A DNA stretch of 64,000 nt, taken from contig ONHZ01000025.1 of NCBI GenBank assembly GCA_900317755.1, forward strand, positions 1 through 64,000. Reading direction: 5' to 3'. The first letter of the stretch is position 1, and each line of letters opens with the position of its first letter. This DNA comes from an uncultured Lachnospiraceae bacterium (GTDB taxonomy: Bacteria; Bacillota; Clostridia; Lachnospirales; Lachnospiraceae). Positions 48,786 to 57,175 of this stretch are shown in pieces. The notes below the pieces were generated by a model. The model ran no database searches. It was given only the letters and a program-made list of their open reading frames with translations, and was not told the DNA's origin. The translations under genes were made by a program, and so were the position numbers.

Positions 48786-50576
48786 ATGTCAGAAAGCATG
48801 TCAGGCTTGCACAGAAGCAAGCGTTGTGGCGAATTAACAGAAAGCGATATTGGTTCCACCCTTACTTTGATGGGCTGGGTTCAGAAAAGAAGAAATTTAG
48901 GCAGCCTCATCTTTGTAGATTTGAGGGACAGAAGCGGCATAATGCAGCTTCTGTTTGATGAAAATGTCATCGGCGAGGAAGGCTACAAGAAGGCTTATGC
49001 AGTAAGAAGTGAGTTCGTTCTTGCTGTTACAGGAAAGGTTCAAAAGCGTGGCGGTGCAGTAAATAAAGATTTAATGACCGGCACAATGGAGCTTTTAGTC
49101 GATGACATCCGAATCCTTTCTGAATCCGAGACGCCTCCATTCCCTATAGAGGAAAACATCGATACAAAGGATGAAATCAGACTGAAGTACAGGTACCTTG
49201 ACCTTCGCCGTCCTGACATCCAGAAGAATCTTTTCTTCAGATCAGAAGTCACAAATGCCATCAGGACATTCATGCATAATGAAGGCTTTATCGATGTTGA
49301 GACGCCAATGCTTACAAAGTCTACTCCGGAAGGCGCAAGGGATTACCTTGTACCAAGCCGTATCCATAAAGGCGCATTTTATGCACTTCCTCAGTCACCA
49401 CAGCTTTTTAAGCAGCTTCTTATGTGCTCCGGCTTCGACAGGTATTTCCAGATTGCTAGATGCTTCAGAGATGAGGATCTTCGAGCTGACCGTCAGCCTG
49501 AATTTACACAGGTCGATCTTGAGATGTCCTTTGTAAATGCAGATGATGTCATGAGCCTTACAGAAAGGCTCGTCGCCTATGTCTTCAAACAGACAATGAA
49601 TTATGACATTCCACTTCCGCTTCAGCGTATGCCATGGACAGAGGCAATGGACAGATTCGGTTCAGATAAGCCTGACACCAGATTCGGCATGGAGCTTGTC
49701 GATGTTTCTGAAATTGCAAAGGATTCCGGATTCTCAGTATTCGCAGATGCCATTAAAAATGGCGGCACTGTCCGTGCAATGAATGTAAAGGGACAGGGCG
49801 ATATGTCAAGAAAGAAGCTTGACAAGCTCGTCGAAGAGGCAAAGGCCTGCGGCGCAAAGGGACTTTCCTATATTGCACTTAAATCCGATGGAACTGAAAA
49901 ATCTACATTTACGAAGTTCCTTTCTGATGATGAAAAGAATGCTTATATTAAGAAGTGCGAAGCAGAGCAGGGAGATTTACTTCTTTTCACTGCAGATACA
50001 TTTAAGGTTGCAAGGGAAGTTTTGGGACAGCTTCGTGTCGAGCTCGGACATGAATTAGGACTTATCGATGAAAGTAAGTTCAACTTCCTCTGGGTAGTTG
50101 ACTTTCCAATGTTCGAATGGTCTGATGACCAGGGAAGATACCTTGCCATGCATCATCCATTTACAATGCCTTATGAGGAAGATCTTCCAATGCTTTCTGA
50201 TCCTACGAAGCTTGGCCAGATCCGTTCACACGCATATGACATCGTATTAAACGGCACAGAGATGGGTGGCGGCTCCGTCAGAATCCATCAGAATGATGTT
50301 CAGGAGAAGATGTTCGAGGCACTTGGCTTTACAAAGGAGCAGGCAGAAGAGCGGTTTGGATTCCTTCTAACTGCATTTAAGTATGGCGTTCCGCCTCACG
50401 CAGGACTTGCCCTTGGTCTCGACAGAATGATCATGCTGATGACGCATGCAGAATCAATCCGTGACTGCATCGCCTTCCCGAAGGTAAAGGATGCTTCAGA
50501 TCTTATGAGCGAGGCACCGGACAGCGTTGAGGACAAGCAGCTAGAGGAACTTCACATCAAGGTCGTAGAAGACTGA
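48786..50576 (+). CDS. aspS: aspartyl-tRNA synthetase
   Basis: Charges tRNA-Asp (and possibly tRNA-Asn). The 596-residue bacterial-type enzyme has the N-terminal OB-fold anticodon domain (GWVQKRRNLGSLIFVDLRD, residues about 30-48), class II motif 1 near 145-165, motif 2 in FRDEDLRADRQPEFTQVDLE split near 218-237, the GAD insertion at about 310-420, and motif 3 in GLALGLDRMIMLM near 540-552. I use ATG 48786, with AAAGGA six bases upstream, rather than the adjacent GTG at 48783. Confidence 0.97.
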   Translation: MSESMSGLHRSKRCGELTESDIGSTLTLMGWVQKRRNLGSLIFVDLRDRSGIMQLLFDENVIGEEGYKKAYAVRSEFVLAVTGKVQKRGGAVNKDLMTGTMELLVDDIRILSESETPPFPIEENIDTKDEIRLKYRYLDLRRPDIQKNLFFRSEVTNAIRTFMHNEGFIDVETPMLTKSTPEGARDYLVPSRIHKGAFYALPQSPQLFKQLLMCSGFDRYFQIARCFRDEDLRADRQPEFTQVDLEMSFVNADDVMSLTERLVAYVFKQTMNYDIPLPLQRMPWTEAMDRFGSDKPDTRFGMELVDVSEIAKDSGFSVFADAIKNGGTVRAMNVKGQGDMSRKKLDKLVEEAKACGAKGLSYIALKSDGTEKSTFTKFLSDDEKNAYIKKCEAEQGDLLLFTADTFKVAREVLGQLRVELGHELGLIDESKFNFLWVVDFPMFEWSDDQGRYLAMHHPFTMPYEEDLPMLSDPTKLGQIRSHAYDIVLNGTEMGGGSVRIHQNDVQEKMFEALGFTKEQAEERFGFLLTAFKYGVPPHAGLALGLDRMIMLMTHAESIRDCIAFPKVKDASDLMSEAPDSVEDKQLEELHIKVVED

Positions 50577-50677
50577 AATATAATTATTATTTGTTGTTAA
50601 TACATCTGTTTAATGCCAATTTATTAATTTTCAGAGTGACTATTTCAAATAATAGTTACATTGTTACAAAATTAACA

Positions 50678-50706
50678 TTGACATAAAAACTCAAAAAAAC
50701 TATAGT
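50678..50706 (+). promoter_or_regulatory. strong promoter of ilvE
   Basis: TTGACA, 17 bases, TATAGT. It begins a leader of about 150 bases packed with hairpins. Confidence 0.8.
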
Positions 50707-50712
50707 ATATAA

Positions 50713-50862
50713 AATTTGCAAGATATCAAACTGCCATAAGGCAGTTGGATATCTTGCTTTCAGGTACAGGCTTAAGCCTGTACCTGATGAGCTGCGAAGC
50801 AGCAATTTTATAGCGAGCGAACGCAGTTCGCGAGCCTAGAAAAAATTTTTTTGGAGGCAAAG
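50713..50862 (+). promoter_or_regulatory. highly structured ilvE leader with four consecutive hairpins
   Basis: Hairpin 1 (50718-50757) has a 10-bp and a 6-bp perfect stem. Hairpin 2 (50760-50787) is a perfect 28-base palindrome. Hairpin 3 (50791-50803) is GCTGC, loop GAA. Hairpin 4 (50817-50831) is GCGAAC, loop GCA. An A6T7 run and the TTGGAGG ribosome site follow. The T-box consensus GGGTGG-ACCGCG is absent. It may be an attenuator or an inserted repeat. The 286-base gap 50577-50862 also has a weak hairpin after aspS at 50636-50659. Confidence 0.6.
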
Positions 50863-51927
50863 ATGGATATTCGTTTTGAAAAAGCAGACAAGCTTAAGGA
50901 AAAGCCAGATCAGAACAATCTCGGCTTCGGAAAGTATTTTACAGACTACATGTTTGTAATGGACTGGGACCAGGGCGTTGGTTTCCATGATGCAAGAATC
51001 GTTCCTTATGGACCTATTCCGATTGAGCCTGGATGCGTGATTTTACATTATGCACAGGAGACTTTCGAAGGACTCAAGGCTTACAGAAGAGAAGATGGAA
51101 AGATTCAGCTTTTCCGTCCTGAGATGAATGCAAAGAGAATGCAGAATTCAAACAAGCGTCTCTGCATGCCTGAGGTTCCTGTTGAGGATTTCGTAGAGGC
51201 TGTCAAGGCACTTGTAAAGGTTGAAAAGGACTGGGTTCCTTCACTTCCAAATACATCACTTTACATCAGACCATTTATGTTCGCTACAGAAGAGGCTCTT
51301 GGTGTTCATCAGGCTATTTCATATAAGTTCATGATCATCACAAGCCCTGTTGGCACATATTATGCTGAAGGTCTTAATCCTGTAAAGATCATGATCGAGG
51401 ATGAGCTTGTTCGTGCCGTAGCCGGTGGTACAGGCTTCACAAAGTGCGGCGGAAATTACGCTGGTTCTATCGCAGGCCAGGTAAAGGCAGAGGCACAGGG
51501 TTATGATCAGGTTCTCTGGCTTGATGGCGCTACAAAGACATACGTAGAGGAAGTCGGCTCAATGAATATCATGTTCAAGATTGACGGCGAAATCTACACA
51601 GCACCGCTTGAAGGTACAGTTCTTCCAGGTGTTACAAGAGATTCTATGATTACCATCCTTAAGGACTGGGGCTACAAGGTAAATGAAACACATCTCAAGG
51701 CTACAGACCTTATGAAGGCCGGTCATGATGGCAAGCTTGAGGAAGTATTCGGTACAGGTACAGCTGCTGTTATTTCTCCTGTTGGAATGCTCAAGTTCAA
51801 GGACGATGAGATTACAATAAACAACAACCAGACAGGTGAGCTCACACAGAAGCTTTATGATACACTCACAGGAATCCAGTGGGGCAAGCTTCCTGACAAG
51901 TTCAGCTGGACACAGGTTGTCTGCTGA
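50863..51927 (+). CDS. ilvE: branched-chain amino acid aminotransferase
   Basis: Transfers the amino group between glutamate and the keto acids of valine, leucine and isoleucine. The 354-residue fold type IV PLP enzyme is of the long subgroup, with HYAQETFEGLKAYRREDG near 62-79, YIRPFMFATEEALGV near 134-148, the Schiff-base Lys194 in GGTGFTKCGGNYAGS, and EEVGSMNIMF near 218-227. I start at ATG 50863, with TTGGAGG at normal distance; the in-frame TTG at 50851 is the ribosome site itself. The structured leader upstream suggests regulation. Confidence 0.96.
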   Translation: MDIRFEKADKLKEKPDQNNLGFGKYFTDYMFVMDWDQGVGFHDARIVPYGPIPIEPGCVILHYAQETFEGLKAYRREDGKIQLFRPEMNAKRMQNSNKRLCMPEVPVEDFVEAVKALVKVEKDWVPSLPNTSLYIRPFMFATEEALGVHQAISYKFMIITSPVGTYYAEGLNPVKIMIEDELVRAVAGGTGFTKCGGNYAGSIAGQVKAEAQGYDQVLWLDGATKTYVEEVGSMNIMFKIDGEIYTAPLEGTVLPGVTRDSMITILKDWGYKVNETHLKATDLMKAGHDGKLEEVFGTGTAAVISPVGMLKFKDDEITINNNQTGELTQKLYDTLTGIQWGKLPDKFSWTQVVC

Positions 51928-51952
51928 TTAGCTAATAATAAATAATAATATT

Positions 51953-51997
51953 GCGGTTTTAAATTTTACTAATTGTGAAATTTAAGGCCGCTTTTTT
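51953..51997 (+). terminator. rho-independent terminator after ilvE
   Basis: A 17-bp stem (51953-51969 with 51975-51991, three G-U pairs), five-base loop, then six T. Confidence 0.93.
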
Positions 51998-52018
51998 ATG
52001 TTTATGATAAATGAAAAG

Positions 52019-52047
52019 TTGACAAAGCATCGTTAAATAGATAAAGT
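52019..52047 (+). promoter_or_regulatory. promoter of the sugar-nucleotide cluster
   Basis: Exact TTGACA, 17 bases, TAAAGT, 30 bases before rfbF. No other strong promoter is seen before 63 kb. Confidence 0.7.
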
Positions 52048-52077
52048 AATACTTCTAGATGTTAATTAGGAGAATAC

Positions 52078-52851
52078 ATGAAAGTAGTTTTATTAGCAGG
52101 TGGCAAGGGTACAAGGATTTCGGAAGAATCTGTATACAGGCCAAAGCCTATGATTGAAATAGGCGGTATGCCAATTCTCTGGCATATCATGAAGGAATAT
52201 TCATATTATGGATTCAATGAATTTATTATTTGCGCTGGTTATAAGCAGCATATGATAAAGGAATGGTTCAGGGATTATTTTCTATTCCAGTCTGATGTGA
52301 CCTTTGATCTGACAGAGGAAAATAAAATTACAATACATGACCAGCATGCAGAGCCTTGGAAGGTCACTGTTGTTGACACTGGCTTAAATACGATGACAGG
52401 CGGCAGGATTAAGAGGGTTCAGAAGTATATTGGCGATGAGCCCTTTATGATGACATATGGTGACGGTGTCTGCGATGTTGATATAAAAAAGCTTCTTGAA
52501 TTTCATCAATCTCATGGGAAAATAGCTACGCTTACCGCAGTTCTGATAGATCAGTCCAAGGGTGTTCTTGATATAGGAGAGGGGAATTCTGTCCGTTCAT
52601 TCAGGGAGAAAAGCTCATCTGATGGTTCCCCAATAAATGCAGGCTACATGGTATTAAATCCAGAGATTTTTGATTATTTACAGGATGATAATACGATTTT
52701 TGAGAGAGAACCGCTTGAAAGGCTTGCAAATGAGGGGGAGCTTATGAGCTATATGCATAAGGGCTTCTGGCAGTGCATGGACTCAATCAGGGAGAAAAAT
52801 ATTCTTGAAAACATGATAGAGAATGGCACTGCGCCATGGATAAAGTGGTAA
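52078..52851 (+). CDS. rfbF: glucose-1-phosphate cytidylyltransferase
   Basis: Makes CDP-glucose from CTP and glucose 1-phosphate, the entry to CDP-dideoxysugars. The 257-residue protein has the nucleotide loop LLAGGKGTRISEES near residues 5-18, YRPKPMIEIGGMPILWHIM split near 20-38, FIICAGYKQHMIKEWF near 50-65, MTYGDGVCDVD near 124-134 with metal-binding Asp, and GFWQCMDSIREK near 234-245. TAGGAGA precedes the ATG. It is first in the cluster and its product is the substrate of RfbG. Confidence 0.96.
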   Translation: MKVVLLAGGKGTRISEESVYRPKPMIEIGGMPILWHIMKEYSYYGFNEFIICAGYKQHMIKEWFRDYFLFQSDVTFDLTEENKITIHDQHAEPWKVTVVDTGLNTMTGGRIKRVQKYIGDEPFMMTYGDGVCDVDIKKLLEFHQSHGKIATLTAVLIDQSKGVLDIGEGNSVRSFREKSSSDGSPINAGYMVLNPEIFDYLQDDNTIFEREPLERLANEGELMSYMHKGFWQCMDSIREKNILENMIENGTAPWIKW

Positions 52852-52922
52852 ATATATAGAAGAATATCGTTGAAGGCATAATGTGATATTGTGCTTAAAA
52901 ATATTGTAAAGTTAGGAGAAAA

Positions 52923-54272
52923 ATGGAAAACTGGGATTCAGAAGAAGAGGCAAGGGAGAAGATCAAAGGTCTGGTAGCAGAATACTACCATGATTTCAAG
53001 GAGCCTTCAGATAAAAAGCCTTTCAAGCCTGGTGATCGAATTGGCTACGGCGGACGAATATATGATGAAAAAGAAATGATGGCACTTACGGATGCCACAC
53101 TTGATTTCTGGCTCACAACAGGGCGTTTCTGTGATGAGTTTGAAAAAAATTTTGGCGAATGGATTGGAGCGAAGTTTGTTCATCTTGTAAATTCCGGTTC
53201 TTCAGCAAATCTTATTGCTTTCTCTGTGCTGACTGCACCAGAGCTTGGTGACAGGCAGATCAAGAAGGGAGACGAGGTCATTACCGTTGCCTGCGGTTTC
53301 CCTACTACAATAAATCCAATTATTCAGTATGGAGCAGTGCCTGTATTTGTAGATGTTACAATACCGCAGTACAATATCGATGTTGAGAAGCTTGAAGAAG
53401 CTTATTCTGATAAGACAAAGGCAGTTATGATTGCCCATACGCTTGGAAACCCTTTCAACATCAAGGCAGTAAAGGAGTTCTGTGACAGGCATAATCTCTG
53501 GCTTGTAGAGGACAACTGCGATGCGCTTGGCTCCAAATATACCATTGATGGAGAGACAAGGTTTACTGGTACATGGGGAGACATTGGAACGTCTTCCTTC
53601 TATCCGCCGCATCATATGACAATGGGAGAAGGTGGAGCAGTTTATACGAATAATCCTCTTCTTCACAGGCTCATTCTTTCATATCGTGACTGGGGACGTG
53701 ACTGCATCTGCCCTTCTGGGCATGATAATTTCTGCGGTCACAGGTTCGACGGTGACTGGTCTGAACTTCCACACGGATACGATCATAAATATGTATACAG
53801 CCACTTGGGCTACAATTTAAAGGTCACCGATATGCAGGCCGCTGTTGGCGTTGAGCAGCTGAAGAAGTTCCCCGGGTTCATTAAGATCCGTCAGCAGAAT
53901 TGGAAGTATTTGAAAGAGCAATTACATGACCTTTCTGATGTCCTGATTCTTCCAGAGGCAGCAGAGAACTCAGAGCCTTCATGGTTCGGTTTCCTCATTT
54001 CTGTAAAGCCTGAGTCTGGATTAGACAGAAATAAGGTGACTAGATATATAGAGGAGCACAATGTACAGACAAGGCTTCTTTTCAGCGGCAATATCATCCG
54101 CCATCCTGCATTTGACCAGATTCGTGGCACGGATGCATACAGGGTAGCTGGTGGCCTCAAGAATTCAGACTTTATCGTGAACAACACTTTCTGGATTGGC
54201 GTTTATCCAGGAATGACAAAAGATAAGCTTGACTATATGATTGAGATGGTGCATGAGGCTGTGAAACAGTAA
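52923..54272 (+). CDS. rfbH: CDP-4-keto-6-deoxyglucose 3-dehydrase (E1), PMP/Fe-S enzyme
   Basis: Removes the C3 hydroxyl of CDP-4-keto-6-deoxyglucose with PMP and a 2Fe-2S cluster. The 449-residue protein has an aminotransferase-like fold, but the usual Schiff-base Lys position holds His (FYPPHHMTMGEGG, His230-His231), the hallmark of E1 enzymes. Fe-S ligands are visible as Cys199 and the C-x-C-x7-C group at 261, 263 and 271. TAGGAG precedes ATG 52923. E1 needs electrons from a reductase (E3/RfbI), and none is encoded in the window. Confidence 0.95.
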   Translation: MENWDSEEEAREKIKGLVAEYYHDFKEPSDKKPFKPGDRIGYGGRIYDEKEMMALTDATLDFWLTTGRFCDEFEKNFGEWIGAKFVHLVNSGSSANLIAFSVLTAPELGDRQIKKGDEVITVACGFPTTINPIIQYGAVPVFVDVTIPQYNIDVEKLEEAYSDKTKAVMIAHTLGNPFNIKAVKEFCDRHNLWLVEDNCDALGSKYTIDGETRFTGTWGDIGTSSFYPPHHMTMGEGGAVYTNNPLLHRLILSYRDWGRDCICPSGHDNFCGHRFDGDWSELPHGYDHKYVYSHLGYNLKVTDMQAAVGVEQLKKFPGFIKIRQQNWKYLKEQLHDLSDVLILPEAAENSEPSWFGFLISVKPESGLDRNKVTRYIEEHNVQTRLLFSGNIIRHPAFDQIRGTDAYRVAGGLKNSDFIVNNTFWIGVYPGMTKDKLDYMIEMVHEAVKQ

Positions 54273-54327
54273 TAATTGTATTTACTATTACTATTGTTTT
54301 GTGTAAAAATCTGGGAGCTGAATTTTG

Positions 54328-55398
54328 ATGATAAATAAAGAGTTTTATCAGGGAAAACGAGTACTTGTTACAGGTCACTCTGGCTTCAAAGGTTCATGGA
54401 TGTGTGAACTTTTGAAGATGATGGGAGCCAGGGTCACTGGGTATGCACTTAACCTCCCGACAGATCCGTCACTTTTTGAGATTTGCAATATTGCAGAAGG
54501 AATGGTTTCTGTAGTTGGCGATATCAGAGACTTTGGGCATCTAAAGTCAGTTTTTGATGAAGTACAGCCTGAAATTGTCATTCATATGGCTGCCCAGCCA
54601 ATTGTACGTGAATCATACATAAGTCCAAGATATACATATGAGACGAATGTTATGGGAACTGTGAATGTTCTTGAATGTGTTCGTCTGACAAAGTCTGTAA
54701 AGTCTTTCGTCAATGTCACGACAGATAAGGTGTATAAAAATAAAGAATGGCTCTGGGGATACAGGGAGAATGAGGAACTTGATGGTTTTGATCCATATTC
54801 GAATTCAAAGTCCTGTTCTGAACTTGTCACACATTCTTATAAGAGTTCTTTTTTTAGCGAGAAAGATTCGCCAGCCATTTCTACAGCAAGGGCAGGAAAT
54901 GTAATAGGCGGTGGAGATTTTGCAAAGGACAGGATTATCCCAGATGCTGTTCGTGCGATGGAGAAAGGAGAGGACATCATAGTCAGGAATCCATATTCTA
55001 CCCGGCCATACCAATTTGTTCTCGAACCTGTGACAGCATATCTCATGATTGCAGAAAAGCAGTATCAGGACAAAAAGTATGCAGGGAATTATAATGTCGG
55101 TCCTGATGACACTGACTGCTGGACGACGGGAAATCTTATTGATTTGTTCTGTGATAAGTGGGCTGAGGAGACTGGAAGGCGGCCAAGTTGGATCAACAAG
55201 TCAGACGGTGGTCCTCATGAGGCAAATTTCCTTAAGTTAGATTGTTCCCTTCTTAAAAGCACATTCGGCTGGATGCCTAGATGGAATGTTGAGACTGCTA
55301 TGGAGAAAATTGTTGAATTCTCCAATGCCTATATTAAAAAGCAGGATGTTAAGCAAATAATGCAGAATGAGATTAGGGAATTCTGCAATATTGATTGA
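54328..55398 (+). CDS. rfbG: CDP-glucose 4,6-dehydratase
   Basis: Converts CDP-glucose to CDP-4-keto-6-deoxyglucose. The 356-residue extended SDR has the NAD loop VTGHSGFKGSW near residues 14-24, HMAAQPIVRESY near 85-96, the catalytic Thr-Asp-Lys NVTTDKVYKNKEW near 125-137 and Tyr-x-x-x-Lys in DPYSNSKSCSE near 150-160. I use ATG 54328 with GGGAG ten bases upstream; the preceding in-frame TTG adds only one residue. It works before RfbH although encoded after it. Confidence 0.96.
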   Translation: MINKEFYQGKRVLVTGHSGFKGSWMCELLKMMGARVTGYALNLPTDPSLFEICNIAEGMVSVVGDIRDFGHLKSVFDEVQPEIVIHMAAQPIVRESYISPRYTYETNVMGTVNVLECVRLTKSVKSFVNVTTDKVYKNKEWLWGYRENEELDGFDPYSNSKSCSELVTHSYKSSFFSEKDSPAISTARAGNVIGGGDFAKDRIIPDAVRAMEKGEDIIVRNPYSTRPYQFVLEPVTAYLMIAEKQYQDKKYAGNYNVGPDDTDCWTTGNLIDLFCDKWAEETGRRPSWINKSDGGPHEANFLKLDCSLLKSTFGWMPRWNVETAMEKIVEFSNAYIKKQDVKQIMQNEIREFCNID

Positions 55399-55433
55399 AT
55401 AAAATTTATCTTATTAAAGTAAGACAGCTTGTG

Positions 55434-55468
55434 ATTATCATTCTTATTAAATTTCAGAAAATGATAAT
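55434..55468 (+). other. AT-rich hairpin after rfbG
   Basis: A perfect 9-bp stem, ATTATCATT with AATGATAAT, with a 17-base loop. No T run follows directly. It may be a weak terminator or stability element within the cluster. Confidence 0.4.
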
Positions 55469-55501
55469 TATTTATACAATTTGTAATAATGGAGTTACAA
55501 A

Positions 55502-57160
55502 ATGAAAGATATTAAATTACTGGACTGTACCCTCAGGGATGGCGGTTATGTAAATGACTGGGAATTCGGTCACAACAATATTTCGAGTATATTTGAGCGC
55601 CTTGTTGATACAGATGTTGAGATGATAGAAGTTGGATTCCTGGATGAGAGGAGACCATTTGACATCAATCGAACTATTATGCCAGATGCAATAGACACAA
55701 ACAAGGTATTTGGTAGTATTGAAAAACGTCCAGAGATTGTTGATGCTATGATTGATTTTGGCACTTGTACATTGCCTCATATACAACCTGCATCAGAGAC
55801 ATTTATTGATTGTATAAGAGTAATTTTCAAGGAGCATTTGATGTATGATGCACTTGAGTTCTGTGGCGAGCTGAAGAAGCTTGGGTACCTTGCCACTGCA
55901 CAGCTTGTTTCAGTCACGACCTATACGGATGAAAAGCTAAAGGAACTTTGCGACCTCGCAAACAAGGTAAAGCCTTATGCTGTCAGCATGGTTGACACAT
56001 ATGGACTGCTGACTCCAGAAAAATTAATCCATATCTATTCTGTACTTGACAAGTATCTTGACCCGGAAATTTATATTGGCTTCCATGCGCACAACAATTT
56101 TCAGCTTGCCTATGCAAATGCAAGGGCTTTCGTGGATTTTGTTCCTGAAGATCCAGAAGAACTTGAAAATTTCAATAAGAGGGGAATCCTTGTAGATGCC
56201 ACTTTGTTTGGAATGGGAAAGAGCGCTGGAAACTGTCCACTTGAACTTCTTGCCATGCACTTAAATGAGCATCACGAAAAACATTATAAAATTAATCCTA
56301 TGCTTGAAGCCATTGATGAATCAATCATGGATTTCTATGCAAAGAATCCGTGGGGATATAAGACTTATTTCTACCTTTGCGCACTTAATAAGTGCCATCC
56401 GAACTACGTAAAGCAGTTCCAGAAGAAGGTAAACCTCAGCGTTTCTGATGTAAACAATATTTTAGGTGAGATTGAGCCTGAGCCGAAGAAGCTCCTCTAT
56501 GATGCAGAAATTGGTGAAAGGACCTATGACGATTACAGTAGTCAGTATCTTTTCGATGGTGATTCATACGAGAGACTTTCTAAGGATCTTAAGGGAAGAG
56601 ACATTCTTCTTATAGGTCCTGGAAAGAACATACAACTCCAGAATGACAAGGTTAGGAATTACATTGAAGAAAAGAAGCCGGCAATTATTTCTATTAATTA
56701 CATACCAGGCGAATTTAATGTAGATTATGTCTTCGTTACGAATTCCCACAGATATCTGACACTTACGGATTCTCTTCTTGAAATAAAGAATAGGGAAGTG
56801 AAGATCATAGCTACTACTAATGTTTCTTCAAAGAATAAGCCTTTTGATTTCGTAGTGATGCGTGAGCCACTCCTTGAAGCAAATGAGAAGATAAAGGACA
56901 ATTCTTTCCTTATGTTATTAAAGGTATTGAAGAACTGCGGCGTGACAGAAATTTCATGTGCAGGCTTTGATGGCTATTCAGACGTAGAGGACAATTACTT
57001 CAATCCTCGCATGGAGTATAGTTTCATTAAGCAGGAAGCTCTTCATTTAAACCAGCATATACGCCAGGCTCTTGTGACAGACTTCTCATCTATGAAGATA
57101 AATTTCATTACATATTCAAGATATCAGGAGACTGAGGATATCAATCTTGGGGCAATCTAA
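55502..57160 (+). CDS. HMGL/DRE-TIM aldolase fused to a DUF115-like domain
   Basis: A 552-residue two-domain protein. Residues 1-300 are a DRE-TIM metallolyase barrel of the 4-hydroxy-2-oxovalerate aldolase / HMG-CoA lyase type: LLDCTLRDGGYVNDW near 6-20 (metal-binding Asp, catalytic Arg), SMVDTYGLLTPE near 161-172, the metal His pair GFHAHNNFQLAY near 193-204 and ATLFGMGKSAGNCPLE. Residues about 370-500 look like a Rossmann-type domain (DILLIGPGKNIQ, EISCAGFDGYSD), resembling DUF115/MptE-like proteins by pattern. It may make or split a short keto acid for the TPP enzyme that follows 15 bases later. Substrate unknown. Confidence 0.75.
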   Translation: MKDIKLLDCTLRDGGYVNDWEFGHNNISSIFERLVDTDVEMIEVGFLDERRPFDINRTIMPDAIDTNKVFGSIEKRPEIVDAMIDFGTCTLPHIQPASETFIDCIRVIFKEHLMYDALEFCGELKKLGYLATAQLVSVTTYTDEKLKELCDLANKVKPYAVSMVDTYGLLTPEKLIHIYSVLDKYLDPEIYIGFHAHNNFQLAYANARAFVDFVPEDPEELENFNKRGILVDATLFGMGKSAGNCPLELLAMHLNEHHEKHYKINPMLEAIDESIMDFYAKNPWGYKTYFYLCALNKCHPNYVKQFQKKVNLSVSDVNNILGEIEPEPKKLLYDAEIGERTYDDYSSQYLFDGDSYERLSKDLKGRDILLIGPGKNIQLQNDKVRNYIEEKKPAIISINYIPGEFNVDYVFVTNSHRYLTLTDSLLEIKNREVKIIATTNVSSKNKPFDFVVMREPLLEANEKIKDNSFLMLLKVLKNCGVTEISCAGFDGYSDVEDNYFNPRMEYSFIKQEALHLNQHIRQALVTDFSSMKINFITYSRYQETEDINLGAI

Positions 57161-57175
57161 GGAAAAGAGTAAAAA

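Noticed and set aside
50713..50862. T-box riboswitch before ilvE
   Set aside because: The conserved GGGTGG-ACCGCG antiterminator bulge and the Stem I signature are absent and the leader is too short.
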